Of a stretch of DNA of 64,000 nucleotides, positions 46,501 through 59,544 are shown in pieces. Within the stretch, counting starts at the first letter, position 1. Each line of letters begins with the position of its first letter. The stretch is from Gelatoporia subvermispora B (lineage: Eukaryota; Basidiomycota; Agaricomycetes; Polyporales; Gelatoporiaceae). Where the stretch lies: positions 1,344,298 through 1,408,297 of the forward strand of contig KB445791.1 of assembly GCA_000320605.2 (NCBI GenBank). The letters are read 5' to 3'. The translations under genes were made by a program, and so were the position numbers. The notes under the pieces were generated by a model. That model was given only the letters and a program-made list of their open reading frames with translations. It did no database searches and was not told the DNA's origin.

Positions 46501-47863
46501 CAACTTCAGTGAGGATCAGCCAGACACAGCGGTCGTGAATGATGCGTCGCCCGCTCACAAGCGCATCACGCGTTCATCATCGGCCTCAACCGCCTTATTT
46601 GGGCATCGTGGGCTCGGCTCGGAAATGGCCACTGCTATTTCACAGGTCGCGCAGCTCAGTGACCGCTGTCCGCCGATAACCTTCGGACAGTTCGCCGGTC
46701 AGGAAAGCATGGATCCCCGGGAGTTCGCTGTCCCTAGCAGCTTCCGCGTCAATTCTTCAGAGCTAGAAGAAGGCGCAGAAGGGCAACCTGGCGCCGAGTC
46801 AATGGAGCCACTTGCGTTTCTTATTTCGCCAAACCCTCTGCCATTGTATACTGCCAAAATCGATCCGTCCACGCCACACGGACTGCCGCTGTTCCTGATA
46901 CATGACGGCGCGGGTACGGCTCACCCGTATGCCCGGCTTGATTACACTGGGCTGGGTCGTGAGGTTTACGGCATTCACAATCCCAGATTCGTCGAAGGCC
47001 ACGACTGGCCGGGCGGCGTGATTGAGATGGCAAAGTTCTACAAGCAGATGGTGTTCCAGGCACTACAAACAGGTGTGGTTCCTTCGGCTAAGTCTCCCAT
47101 ACGGTCCGGCTGTCTACTTGGAGGTGAGCGTCTTGCGAAGCGGTGGTTCTGAAATTGACTAACCTTGGCGTAGGATGGTCATTTGGGGGCGTGGTAGCAT
47201 TCGAGTTGGCACGGCAACTGATCGACGCTGGCGTACACGTGCCCGGAATTATACTCATCGACGCTCCGCCGCCGTCAACCAAACTCCCTCTCCCAGACGT
47301 AATTATTGACTTCGTCCTACGTGCACGACGTCAAAGCGGTAAAGAAGTAACGGCGGTCGGTCGACAAACCCTCATGGATAGTCTGAATGGCGTCAACACA
47401 CCAGCATCCGTAGAACCTCGCGCCTCGAGTTCTCTGATTGATTTGTCAAAGCTGCAGATGCGCCTTGCTACCCGTGCCCTGGTAACGTACGAAGCAAGCG
47501 CGTCTCCGGCGGCTCATGTTGCGGCACCTCACGCCGTGTTCATCCGCGCACGCGAGTCCTTGAATCTAGCCTCTGAGCAGCTTGAATCGAATGCACCTGA
47601 AGCAGCGGACGTCGTACCTCCACTATCAGACAGCTCGCCATGCATCCACGGGCTAGATGCTGTGAAGGAGTGGGCCGAGTGTCTGGGACGTGAAGTGCGA
47701 GTACTCGACGCTCCGGGTAATCATTTCACAATGTTCGAAGAGATGCATGTGAGTAAAATCATCTCCTGTAGAGTGGATATCCTGACCAGTACGTGGCCCC
47801 ACATAGTCCGCTGAATTGTCCCTCGCCATGAGGCGAGCCGTCGCGATGCTACAGCCCGTGTAA
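40583..47863 (+). CDS. Non-reducing polyketide synthase, SAT-KS-AT-PT-ACP-TE
   Basis: Nine exons (introns 40638-40700, 41333-41395, 42071-42177, 42679-42746, 43982-44032, 44243-44304, 47124-47173, 47749-47806) join in phase to 2252 residues. The SAT domain starts at IYLFDGQGN and has GFSTG at 150-154, with Ser where Cys is usual. KS: DTACSSS (Cys587), EAHGTGT (His722), NIGHAEA (His763). AT: FSGQGAQY and GHSLGEY (Ser1033). PT: GHRVAGSSLCP (His1361) and FIDTLLHAAG (Asp1574). There is one ACP (LGIDSLMS, Ser1779). TE: GWSFGG (Ser2045) and GNHF (His2226). No KR, DH or ER is present, so an unreduced aromatic product such as orsellinic acid or a longer relative is likely, as for characterised basidiomycete enzymes of this type. 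The fifth intron is GC-AG. The KS exons are far richer in GC than the rest. Confidence 0.93.
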
Positions 47864-48793
47864 TGGAAATTCTGGCACAATGGGTATGAGCATGGACTGA
47901 GGTTCTAGACTTAGGAGGGAATTTAAATTGCGGCCCGGTAACTCACTCTTGGCTTTGAGCTAGCTCCTAATAATTACGCGAGTTTTTTTCGTGAAGTCGT
48001 TTCAGTGCTGTATAACGTATTACAGCGATCCGCCAATGGGCCGGTGCTCCTTATCGCGTTCCTTGGGCGAGGATCGGATGTATTTGCCTTTGTTACTCGG
48101 AGGAACACAACGTGTAGCGCGGTTCCCGTGTGAAGCCGTCCGTGACACGGGGAATTGCGTGTAAGGTTTGAGACATACCATCTGCTGCTCCTGCAAAGAT
48201 GGTAAGCATCAGTGGCAACTTTTCCATCTCAAATGACGAGCTGTCAGTTGCCTGACTGAACGTTACCCTCCAGATCTTCCCAGGACAATCCAGGGCCCGA
48301 TAAATTCGATTCGCGGAACGGAAGAAGTATACACCGAGACTGTAGCCGAGCACAGATCGTAGCAGGAACCATAGATCGGGATCAAAAATAGGGGTAAAAG
48401 GAAAGGGACTGGGTGACAGGGGGAGTCGCAGACAAAAGGCAGGATTAGCACAACACCGGTGCCACCGCGTGCCCTTCGGCTACAACACGTATATACTACA
48501 ATGAAATGGAGCGAGAAAGGGGGATTTGTAGACAAAGGGCAGGGTTTACACGGCCTGTGCAACCACATCCCCAATGGCTACGACAAGTATTTGTTGTTAC
48601 AATGATATGGGGCGAGAAATCCACGTGAATCAAGCAGGCGAATGGCAGGCAAGTGACAGGCCGAGAAGTCATGAACCCTGGGACAGAGTTATGCAGCTCT
48701 GGCTCATCCCACTCGACTACCTTGAAAGACAGAACAGGAATGATGATTTTGTGAACGCGTGTCTCTTTCAAGCAGGCAACAGCCAAGATACAT
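47864..48793. other. Convergent 3' region of the PKS and RRM genes
   Basis: Both neighbouring genes end toward this stretch. A minus-strand frame at 48353-48093 has moderately protein-like composition but no recognisable domain or splice partner, and I do not call it. Within it lies a two-unit diverged tandem repeat (48420-48617), listed separately. Confidence 0.4.
48420..48617. repeat. Two-copy diverged tandem repeat of about 100 bp
   Basis: The units share agacaaa-ggcagg near the start, a ggctac-aca-gtat core and an acaatga-atgg-gcgagaaa end. They lie about 48420-48516 and 48518-48617, probably in the 3' untranslated region of the RRM gene. Confidence 0.55.
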
Positions 48794-50980
48794 CTACGGC
48801 CTTCTGTAGGCGCCTCCAGGTTCGCCAGCATCCCGAGCTCCGCGAGGCGGATAGTCTCTAGCCCCATTGCTCCTAGAAGGCGGAGGACCACCAGCACTAC
48901 CAGTAGAATAACCGTTGGGCGGAAAGCCACCAGAAGGACCACCATTGTAGGTTGCCACGGAGCCAGCAGCCGGATATCCTGTAGGTTCGAAACCAGAACC
49001 GGGAGCACGAAGGGGAGGACTCTGAGAGCGCCGGCTGTGACATGATGCATTGAGCGACTGAATGTGGCTAGTCTAATGATAGTCACACTCACCGGTACCG
49101 AGTAGCGGAAGCGGGAGCATCCGAACTTCCAGCGCGAGCAGGATAGTCAGCATAGCGAGCAGCAGGCGGAGGTGTGGTGGGTCTGCCGCGATAGTCAGCC
49201 GGGGGCGGAGGATACTCGCTGATAGCCGCACGTCAAGAGAGACCAAGACCAGGTGTTGCTTTCACATACCGAACAGCAGGCCTTTCAAACTCCTCACGAG
49301 CACGAGGGGGCGGTGCACCAGGGGGAGTTCTGGGTCTCACAGCAGGAGGCGGAGCATAGGTACCGTAGCGATCCGGAGGCGGTGGGGGACGCCTTTCGTA
49401 GCGTTCATAGTAGTCTCGAGGAGGTCCGTAGGTACGAGGAGGGTAGCCAGGAGGAGCAGGAGGAGGCGGAGGCGGAGGAGCGTCACCCTCAGGAGGATAG
49501 TATCCTGGACGAGCTTCATACCTCGGCGGAGGTACCGGCGGCGGAGGTCCCCGCATACGATAATCGTCGTACTCGCGGGTAGGGCGCACCGGGGGCGGGG
49601 GGTAATCGCGGTACTCCCTCGAGGGACTAGGAGGGCGCCTGTACTCCCGCCCGGCGGGAGGAGGAGGCGGGGGCGGGGGATATTCATAGCCATAGCGAGC
49701 ATCCCTGTGCGGCGGACCGTAGCGATAATGATCATCTCTGAAAGGAGGATAGTCCCTAGGGGGCGGGGGATAATCCCGGGGAGGGCCTTGAATGCGGTCA
49801 ATCAAGGGTGCATCGGTAGGGTGATGACTCGGGCGGCGGTTAGGAACACTTCTAGCAAGAGATACATGTTTAGCAACCGTACTAACTAAGGATAACGGAA
49901 CATCCATACCCATTAGTTGTATGATTGGGGCATTCCCTGCAAAATTGTCAATGACCAATCAGCTCTGAGTTTGGTCTTGCTTACCTAGCCCAGTGACCCA
50001 TTTGACCGCATTTGAAGCATGCTCCAGGATCACCATTGTACTTGGCGGTTCTACCACCTCCGCGGGACGGTTCCACGCGAATCTTGTTTCCCATGAAGTA
50101 GCCTTCGTTATACTTTGCCACGCTTTCCTCCGCTGCTTCGGGATTATCGAATTCCTACACGCTGGATCAGACCCAGGATAACAGTAGCGAGCTGAGTTGA
50201 AACTTACCACAAAGCCATAGCCAACTCTAAAAACAGTAAAAAAAATTATTACCGCCCCCAGAAAGCTGAGACAGTTCACTTACTTCAATTCGATGTTGAC
50301 AATGTTGCCTATCTTGCCAAAGCAGCTTTCCAAGTCTTCTTTGCGTGTGTGCTCGGGGAGACCGCCAATGTAGACTTTGTTCGGCTGAGTAGGCAGTACA
50401 GGAACCAAGTAGAGCAAAACAGCAGACACCGTCAGCGATCATGAACGACATAAGTAGCCCCAGAGTAAGGCAGCAGGAAATGCATATAATAAGCAGGGCA
50501 GACAAAGCATCGTGGTAGCACGGATGAGCATTAAAACAGAGGAGCAAAAGCTGCACACAAGTCGCCACGTCATAGCCGTAGTCCCCATTCCCGTGATGAG
50601 ACCGATTGGCGGGCCAAATGTCAATAGCCGCGTGGCCGCCCGCACCGGCAACAGACAGTATGAAGAGCCTCTGACACGGATGCACAAGTACAGCGGGGAG
50701 AACGTAGGGGTGCTGATGCGGGCGGCGGACAGAGAGCAGCTTACGAGTCGCGCGAGGACAAGAATTAGGACCGGATAAGCACCTTGATCTGCTTTTCGCC
50801 ACGGAAGTCGCCGTCTGACTTGGTCTGAGAGTTGGCCACAGCGTCCGCCGTGTCTCCAGCTACGGAGGAGCCGCGAGCGTAGTCTGCGTTTTCAGACTGA
50901 GGGGCACCGTGTTCGTCGCCAGGATGGGGGCCGCCGTTGGCGACGTCTGCCATAGCGGAGTCGTGGGTACGATCGTCCAT
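48794..50980 (-). CDS. RRM and CCHC zinc-knuckle RNA-binding protein (SR-like)
   Basis: Eight exons (50980-50783, 50384-50284, 50226-50208, 50154-49985, 49936-49910, 49851-49270, 49218-49093, 49034-48794) join in phase to 487 residues. ATG 50980 has A at -3; an in-frame ATG at 51043 would add 21 residues. After an acidic start comes one RRM from about residue 68 with RNP2 VYIGGL and RNP1 VGYGFVEF. A CCHC knuckle follows (C-x2-C-x4-H-x4-C, 152-165, CFKCGQMGHWAREC). The long C-terminal tail is rich in Pro, Tyr, Arg, Asp and Gly (PPRDYPPPPRDY, REYRDYPPPP). This order is that of RRM/zinc-knuckle splicing factors, but the tail is P/Y/R-rich rather than a classic RS repeat. The role is probably nuclear pre-mRNA binding. 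The first intron (398 bases) is unusually long for this genome, and exons 3 and 5 are only 19 and 27 bases. Confidence 0.88.
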
Positions 50981-51043
50981 AGTTTTCCACTTTTCCTGAG
51001 GCTGTCCGTGTCCGTTCTCAATGTCGGCGCGAGCAGCTCCCAT

Positions 51044-51380
51044 GAAGACAGGGAGCACGACTTGAACGTTGACGAGAAGGACGCGCACAGCCAACAGGGG
51101 GGGGTCTGCCAAAATTGCCGTCAGTTTCAAACTCCGCGGTATGTTCCCACAAACAACACCAAGTTATCTTATCCTCTTTCTGGCGTATGTATTTTTTGGC
51201 TAGAATAAAAACAACTTCCGTCTTGGAGATGCTTGCGTATGTGACAGTCGGGGACGAAGCAGTGATAGCCTTCCGCATGTACATATACAATCCGACACGA
51301 GGCACTACGCAAACAACGTGCACCATCATAGGCCGTGCTACCATGCCACACGTTCAACTCGGTGAAATACGGTCTCTCTC
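51044..51380. other. Spacer between RRM gene and ABC-4 3' end
   Basis: About 51216-51380 is the conserved ABC 3' flank (the tgtgacagtc and cgacacgaggcactacg boxes shared with the other copies). The rest is the unique upstream region of the RRM gene. The nucleotidyltransferase remnant present behind other copies is absent here, so the duplication breakpoint lies near 51215. Confidence 0.55.
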
Positions 51381-54300
51381 TCACGAGGCAGAGACCCCTC
51401 GTGCCATGTTGAACAGCGCTTCCTTATCGCCGCTCTCCTCGACCAGAGCGCGCAGCATTCCATCAGGGTTTTCCAGAAGTGCTCTGGGCGTGTCGAACTC
51501 GACCTGGATAGAGCGAGCGCCTGAATCAACGTCGCGCTCAGGTGAGGGTTGAGGGGAACTTACTATTCTTCCAGCGTCGAGCACCATCTATAAATGAATG
51601 CAGAATCAATCAGGGTGAGTCACAGGAGAGTTCTTAGAACCCACGATCTTGTCTGCATCCATGATCGTTTGTAAACGGTGGGCGATAGTGAGCAGCGTTA
51701 CGTCTTTACCCAGCTCCGTTCTCAGGGAACGCTGAATAATTGCATCCGTTGCGTAGTCTGGCGAGATCTGGTCAGGCAAGGTTATCTCCAGTACCGGCAG
51801 TTGGATAGTCACCGATCGCGGAAGTAGCTGAACAAGGAACGTGAGTCACGGAACTGTGAATGACATGAGACAGAACTTAAATATACCTTCATCCAGGATG
51901 AGAAGCTTGCTCTGCCTCACGATGGCCCTCGCAAGCGCTAGGATCTGTCGTTGTCCGACTGAGAGGTTGCTCCCCCCGCTAGCAATTTCGCTGTCTAGCG
52001 TGATCCGTCCCTCGTCACCTTGGCCCTGGAGCGAGAACAGGCCTGCTCCACGCAAAGCATCATTCAGGACGGCATCGTCGTGCTGGTCGAAGGGGTCGAG
52101 ATTCTGTCGGAGAGTGCCTGCAAGCAACTCAGGCTGTGAAGACTTCTTGAGCGCTGGTGTCAATACAAATCAAGTACACGCGCGCGCACTACTTGTGGAA
52201 TGATTGTGATATGAGACCGTAGTGAGTCGAGGTTGATCGAATTCGTGTCCAGGCCATCGTAGTAGACCTTGCCCTCGGTGACGATGCAGCGTAGCAGCGA
52301 AAGCGTGAGAGAGCTCTGAAATCCCGTGAGTTGCAGCCAACCAGGAAAACAACGTCAACCAACCTTCCCGCTACCAGTTCGGCCAACTGGCTACCTAATC
52401 AGGTACGTCACGAGTGAGATCACAGGCACACGTACCGATACCCACGCGCTCTCCAGATTTTACTTCGAAAGACACCTCGTGTAAAACACGTGGCCCATCC
52501 TAAAAACTCGATTCTCATAAGTTAAGAGGCTCACCCCACCGGCGATTTCCCTCACCGGAGAGTAGCGCGCAGAGAGCTTCTCCACTCTGAGTTCGCCACT
52601 GGCTGGCCAATACGCCGGGGGTACACCACTCGGTATAGGCTTTGCTTCGTGCTCGATGTTGATGTACTGCAACACGCGCTCCAAACTATTCATACCGAGT
52701 TCAGTATCCGTTCAGCATAGCCAGAGCAGGTCGCTTTACCTATTACCTGCGTTGAAGACGGCCAATCAGGGTCCATTGCTGGCCAGGAGGTGTTATCAAA
52801 CGTACCACTCAGTTCGAGCTCGTTCATGATATGTATCCACCACAGAATCATCTGAGCAAAGCTGACTAGATTTGTGTCAGGATCAATGAATGTATGTGCC
52901 TTCTTTAATTGTGAAGCCGTACCAGCCATGTTCAGAGAGAATCCGACGTTTGACGCTCGGATATTGGTAAAGTAGACGAGATAGACAGCAAGGCTAGACG
53001 CAAAAAGTCCTCCAAGAGCATCAAGTCGGATGCAGACCCATCTAGCTCCAATGAGCACCTACCGAACAACTTCGTAACTCCAGCTTACCTGTTCAGGTTC
53101 CAGAACGGTACTGTTGCCCGAGTGAAGCGATCAATACGCTTCATTGATTCCTTTCTAAACACCTCTTGTGCTCCATATGCACGAATAGACGCTACAGGAT
53201 CTCAGATACAACTGCCGACATTTGTAGAGGAAATGTACACTCACTCAATCCACCTATGGCAGCTCCGAAGTGTCCCAGAACGGGTGCTTTCGCATTGCTC
53301 ATCTCTCTCTTGACGCAGAGTTGTGCCTTCATATATACTTGTCCACAAGCTCCTCCGATTCCTGCAATGATAGCGCCTGGAATGGAAAAAAGAGGCGAAA
53401 AGACAATCACAGCGAAGAATCGAATGCTCATGTCCAGCGTCTGTTCGATGATATAGAACACGAAGTTCTGGACCTTCGAATCGACTACCATGCATCGCCA
53501 GTGAGTATCACGCACGTAATAAATGGTCAAAATATATTTACTTGTATCGACATCTTGCGTGCAACGCGCAATGATGCGGGAAACAGGCGTTTGGTCAAGC
53601 CACCTGCGAACAAAGCGTTATTAACACGTTCATAAAGATTCACAAGGCTCTTCTTGCACGCACCTCAGCGTCGTCCCAAGTACGGACGCAATCAGCTCTC
53701 GATGGATCTTTCTGGACGCTCTGAGGCCGCCAATCACCCAGGTTCTAAATGACAAGCCAAACGAAGCAGTGAGAACCAAAAGCATTGCGGAGTAGAGGCC
53801 TAAGTAACTGAGAGACGGTGAGCATGAAACGCATAGCTGGACGCCAAACGTAATTTGCTCACTAAGCCACATGCACGTCCTGTGGATCATGCTCTTCATA
53901 CTGCTGTGCCCAGTAGCCAAGGAACCAGATTTGCATGGTGATGGTAAAATTCGCCACGAAGATACCTCCCGCAATCGCAGTCCAGAACAGGACTGGGTGG
54001 GATCCACCTACCGACTTGATGTAAAGTTTCACTGCGGCGCGTGAGCACACTGCTGTAGGTGTATCAATCAGAAACTTACTGGTTGGCCATCCCACATGCC
54101 CAACTTCTACTTCTTCTTCAACAATCAATTTACCGTCCTTGCGTGCAGGAACATTTGGTTCGACCTCGTCAACCTCATGTTCAGCCTTGCGAATTTCATC
54201 TTTCTCCTCCCGCAGGTCTTGCGACAATTTCTTGTTCTTTGCCAAAGCCAAATCCAACGAGCCCATACTTGCAATCCGTCCGTCTGTTCCTAGAGACACG

Positions 54301-57300
54301 ACGAAATCCGCAATTGGACTGGCGATTGCCACATTGTGCGTCTATAACCCTACCTTCATGTTGGCTCACGACGCTGATCGAACAATCCACTTACCACCAG
54401 AATAACCGTCCTCCCACGCACCAAATCACCCCTGAAACATTTGTCCACAATCCACTTCGCTGTGTGCACGTCAAGAGCTGCCAAGACCTACGCACATTCA
54501 GTATGAACGACCTGTTACTCTAAATAGGCAACCTCACGTCGTCCAACAGTAAAATCTCCGCCGATGAGTATATCGCGCGTGCGAGCGTGACTCGTGCCTA
54601 TAACGCGCATTCACGATGAGTGTCGCGCGGATCTAGACGTCTGGTTGCTCACCTTCTGACCGCCACTGAGGTGCGCATGTGGTGCTCAGTAAACGCCAGC
54701 TAGGGAGAGATTGAACTTACCTGAGCGTCAATCCCTTTTCGCCGACTTCTGTCATGTCACCGGCGTCGAACAGACTGAGGTCACGTTGAAGAGCGCAGTG
54801 TTCGATTACTGTTACTCCATACGTAGCTGTATTGATTTGAATACCGGAGAAAATATACCTTTGCTATAGCGTTCCTCATCATATGGACTTCCGAATATGA
54901 TATTGTCCTACCAGCTGTCAGTTAGCAAGTGTCATCGAAATATCGTGGTTGAAAGGCACTCACCCTGATGGTCTCATTTTGCACCCAAGACTCCTGCGCA
55001 GCATATGCTACACCTCCTTCGCGAGGCAGGCTGACGTATGAACTCGGGCCTGCAGGGATATGATGCATCTCGCCTATGATACTACATCAGTATGCTTCGA
55101 TATCTTCACCGAAGACACGCGAACATACCAAGTAGCGCCATGAGCAATGAGGTTTTTCCAGAGCCCGTCGGTCCGACAATGAGGTTGAAATGGCTGCGCT
55201 TGAAGATAAGCTCCTCCTCCACGCGAAGCGTGAACCTGCGCCGCGGAGGTCCGGGCGTCATCGTGCAATCGTGCTCCCCGGCCCACGTGAACGCACATTC
55301 GCGGATGCCAATGATACCCGGTGTAACCTCCGCAGCGGAAACGAAACGTTCCCCTTCTTTAACGGTGGTGAATACGTCCAGCAGTTCCGTCTTCGCGTCA
55401 CGGAGGAGTTAGTATGCAAGCGATCAAAGAGAGTACGCGCAAACCTTGTACAGGAACTCATGCACACGCTCCAAAGATACCTTAGCTGACAATTGTTGGA
55501 AATTAGCAGCTACACGAGTCATTCATGCCGAAGTGGGTACCTTGTATGACCAAGGGAATGAAGCCCGTGGTTACGAACAAGCATTCCCGAAGTATCTCGA
55601 ACACTTGCAGGGATTAATCACATATCACTAGACACGAGAAGTCATACAACATACCTGCCATCGATGAGAAGATCTTTGAAGCTATCAGATACCTTTCTTA
55701 GTCATATCATCAGTCTGCGTCACAACAAACATACCAGACAGTTGCTGGTTCATGATCACGGTCTAGGCGGATACGGTTGAGAATCTGAAGAAGTAACATG
55801 CAAGAGAAAGAGACGTACATAAGTGAAGAAGGTGATAAGCATGACCACCAGAGGAATCGCAAAGCTGATCACATTGATTAATTTGACAAGGAGCAGACGT
55901 TGCGAGATTGCTCACTTCGACATGGTCACAGACAGAGTTAAAAGTTGGTACTTCTTCTGCCACGCGAGCTCATCTTGCCGTTTCTCGTCGATCTGATCTG
56001 CGGTTTGAGGTTCCCAGCCGAAGAGTTTGATCATGCGAATGACATTCATGGCTGTCTGGCAATGAGATTGAGCATTTCGAGATGGATAGGGACGTACTCT
56101 CAGTGACTGCTTGGGTACGAGCATCGGTCCTCTTCATTTTCTCTCGCTGGACTTTCTGTGTGATGTTCGTGATGTACCCGGGGATTGGAAACAGCGCCAA
56201 CATCGTTGCGAGTCCCACGAACGAGCTATACGAGAATAATCTCAGGCGGAAGTGGAATGAAGAGTACTACAATTTACATACCTCCAACCAAGCACGTCAT
56301 AGAGGAACCAGATTGAAAGACCAATCTGTAAAGGAGCCATGATGACTCCAGGCAAAAGTCGGTTCAGCTATTAGAAGCGAGCCATTACACCTCACTCACG
56401 AAGAACCCAGAAGTCTTTCGCAGCAGTGATCTTCTCCATATCCACAGTGACGAGATTGTTCAGCTTGCCCGCGAGATTCGACCTCTCGCCCTCAGGTGTA
56501 GTGGCACGTTTCTCGTCTTTCTTCTGCTTCTTGCCAGACGAGTCGGCCCCAACGCTACTCGCGCGGACTGTATCCTCCTCGGTTGCTGGGCTATCCAGGG
56601 TGGACTCGACGACCGAGGCAGTGTCGGGTGTGGTCGAGGCGCTCGGGGCGTCTGAACCGGGCGACTTGTCATCGTCCGCCTTGACGCGAATGCGGAGCGC
56701 ATGGTCGAAGACAAGTGACGTGATAACGGCCTGGATGTGTGCCGAGATCCTAGTCTGTATTGGAAGCACGTCAAGCTTTTCGGCAGGTAGTCGGCAAAGG
56801 AGCTAATCGTACAGCGTAGAACATGTACCACTGGAAGGCTATCGATCCGACGAGCGGTCCAAAGAAGAGCCACGCGATCCAGACCCACGGATACACAATG
56901 GCTCCTTGGCCGCCAGTCTCCATATACCTAATAGGAGGCTTGTCAGCACATGGGTCTCTCAATCACGGTTCATACTGACGCAAGGAGCTGTCTGATACCG
57001 ATGGGACTCGCCAGTCCCGTGAGCACCTATGAGTCGGGTGAGCGTTACAATAGCATAGCCATGCAATTCAGCAGACCTTGATCACAATCATGACAGTCAG
57101 AATGAAGCATTCCTTGGCTGCAAGCGAGAGATTAGAGGTGCATTCCAATATACAAATCAAGGATTCTCACGAAATACTCTGAGCAGGCCCCAGAACATGT
57201 GTCTGCCCGTCTTCGCCTGGAACGGATCCAGGTGCTATGCAGCAGATGTTCAGTAACCGAATGAGGAGCTTAATCCATGTACTCACAGGGTAACTCTTCT

Positions 57301-58377
57301 TGATGAGCGACTGGACCAGGTCATAATCCGCATTAGGAGGAAGTTCTTCTAGCTTCAGATGAGGCGCCTTGTACGCCTTCCAAATGAGGGGGTCCAAGTA
57401 GAAGTAGACAATCAACGATATAATAGACGCAGTTTGCTCCGGGCTTGGCTCTTGTGGGTCCTAAGAAACGTTGTATAAGCAGAGCGTCGCTGAAGTGTGA
57501 AACGAAAAGATCGACCTTAGGGTCCAGCGGAATATACTGCCGCGGAGCAGTCAAGGGAATGACAACCCCTGCTACTGTCAAAAGAGCGACTTTCACCCAA
57601 AGCACCCATCCTTCGCTTGCGTCGAACGGGGAAAGGGAGTAGGTTGCGAGAGGCCAGACGTCCCTGTACATATACACACCCCATGTTACTGCCAACAGAG
57701 TTGCAAGGTGCCGACAAGCAATTCTTCTGGTCGTTTGGCCTCCAGCTATGGTCGCAGTGGACAAGAGCAGCGCAAGCACCTGAGGTTCATATTTTCAGTA
57801 CAAGACAGGCTCACTTTCGCTCTCACTGACGTATACCACGCAAAGGCTGATGTTGAACCACACGGTTTTATTGAAGGTTCCGGAGTGCGCATTCCGAATT
57901 CCGGACAATAACAGTGTGACGATAGAGAGCGCAAGAAGCGCTACCACGGAGAGTAAACGAGCAAGGCGGAACGCGAAGATCGTAGGTCCGCCGAGATCGT
58001 CCACATGCCTCCGAATACGAGACCGTTCGTCAACTCCAAATGCGACGACAGTGTCCGAAGAGCTTGCGTCATCGGCGGGAACGGTGTGTGACGCAGACAA
58101 CTTGGAACGCAAGAACTTAACAAGGTTCGAGGGGTATGCGATGTGCAGGAGCAAGAGTGCAGCAGAAAGCGCGGCTGCGCCAGCTGGAATATAGAGGGAG
58201 TCCCTCCAGACCCTTCGTGTTCCTGGTTAGCTGCTATGATGCGCCGTGAAGTTGGGTCACTCACTCCGGCTCTTTCGGGAACGCGTGCGCTTCCGTGTTT
58301 TGCGCTCGGAGCGAGTCCGGGCTGAAGACGACTTGGAGCGAGGAAACAAGGTCTCCCAGCGGTCGTATTGTACCCAT
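51381..58377 (-). CDS. ABC-4: ABCC/MRP-type ABC transporter, full length
   Basis: Complete minus-strand copy from ATG 58377 to the stop at 51381. TMD0, TMD1 with the acidic insert, NBD1, TMD2 and NBD2 are all present with the same splice pattern. The SGGQK microexon is at 54665-54653 and the 7-base exon at 52746-52740; Walker A of NBD2 and ATSAID are formed by short exons as in the other copies. The joint near 57220-57240 reads [15 protein letters not shown], a good match to the family. The C-terminal tail is MARGVSAS. I found no stop or frameshift in the exons followed. It faces ABC-3 across the PKS and RRM genes and is closest in sequence to ABC-5. Confidence 0.9.
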
Positions 58378-58755
58378 GGTGGTGGCGGTTAGAGCAGGAC
58401 GCGCGTCGCGATCATGGAGCTTGCGTGTTCATGTCCGGGTATTGGGAATATCTTCGGCGCGTAACTCGTCAACCTCGATAACAGTGCGGGGGCGAGCCCA
58501 GTAGTGCCTATCGTGACCCGAACTTATCGGAGGTGAGGAGCCAATGGGCTCTCTCGCTACGGGGGCATCAGACCGATACAGCATTGATTACAAGATGATA
58601 TGCGACACGATTAGGAAAAATCGGAGATGGTTTGCGCAAGTGGCATGTGGGCAGGGGCCCGGAGCTCTCAGCAACTAGAAAAAGTCGAGGACAGCAGCAG
58701 CCCCTTGCCATTCGCGCCGCTGATCACCACCACGATCGCGGATGGAAGGAGGATG
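58378..58755 (-). promoter_or_regulatory. Promoter module of ABC-4
   Basis: Read on the minus strand it has the same order as upstream of ABC-1 and ABC-3: a ccgcgatcgtgg element, ggcgcgaatggcaagg, a ggctcgcccccgcactgtt box, gacgcgcgtcctg, then CCACCACCATGG. Confidence 0.6.
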
Positions 58756-59009
58756 ATGTACTGACATCCTGTTGTACATCACGTGACGGTACGTTGGTTG
58801 TACTTGGTTTTGTCTCGCCTGTCCATTGGCTCTTGCCTGATTCCTCCTGCGCAAACTGTAGGTGCTCGTGCGCAGCTGGGGCTAGACGGGTGCAGGCTGT
58901 TCTTGTAGAAACACATTACGTCTGTCACCTGTTATCTGTGCCGCAGGTAACCATGCGCTGCTCCGTGCGCGGCCTCTGCAATGTGGACATTTCGGCACGT
59001 ACGCTCGAA

Positions 59010-59544
59010 GGTGGGCCCGGTTCAGATCAAGCACGCTCATCGCCATACAGACCTGAGGGTACGGTCGCGCCACAGGAAGCAGATATCTTTATGGCGCCAT
59101 GGTAGTACCTGTGGCAGAAGGTTATGGACTGGTGGTGTGGGGTGCCCTCGTCCACAGTGTCGAGGCTGCTGAATGCAGCAGTGCTCGCGCTGTTCACGTA
59201 GCTTGCGTCTCGCACGTACGCGAACGGAGCATGAACATTGAGGTGATGGAGAATGACAATCACATATTAAGCTACGAAGAGCGCGGATTCATTCCGGCTC
59301 GCAACCACCTCGATGATCCCCGTAGTGGTCTTCACTCACGCGATCATTCTCAATCCCCGCGACCTGTAGCTCCGTAGCAGCTCCTGCGGTTCTCCTTCGC
59401 GAAGCTGGATGAAGTATTGTAATACCGCGCAGAATGTGCTACATGGAACACCGGATCCAGATCACGAGGAAGTTTAGCTCGTGCCGGGCTGACGAGGAAT
59501 AGACCAGCGGAACCAGATACGACGCATTTGTACTTCCCCGTCAT
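59010..59544 (-). pseudogene. Nucleotidyltransferase-like remnant behind ABC-5
   Basis: On the minus strand: GKYKCVVSGSAGLFL, LPRDLDP, then in another frame GIIEVVASRNESALF and beyond. It keeps roughly the extent of the ABC-1 version but with several frame changes and an early stop after ESALFVA. Bases 58756-59009 hold nothing else I can support; 59545-59853 is shared ABC 3' flank. Confidence 0.48.

Noticed and set aside
50227..50802. 191-codon minus-strand frame with hydrophobic segments
   Set aside because: It spans the first intron and exon 2 of the RRM gene in a frame other than that coding VYIGGL. The hydrophobic look comes from intron sequence.
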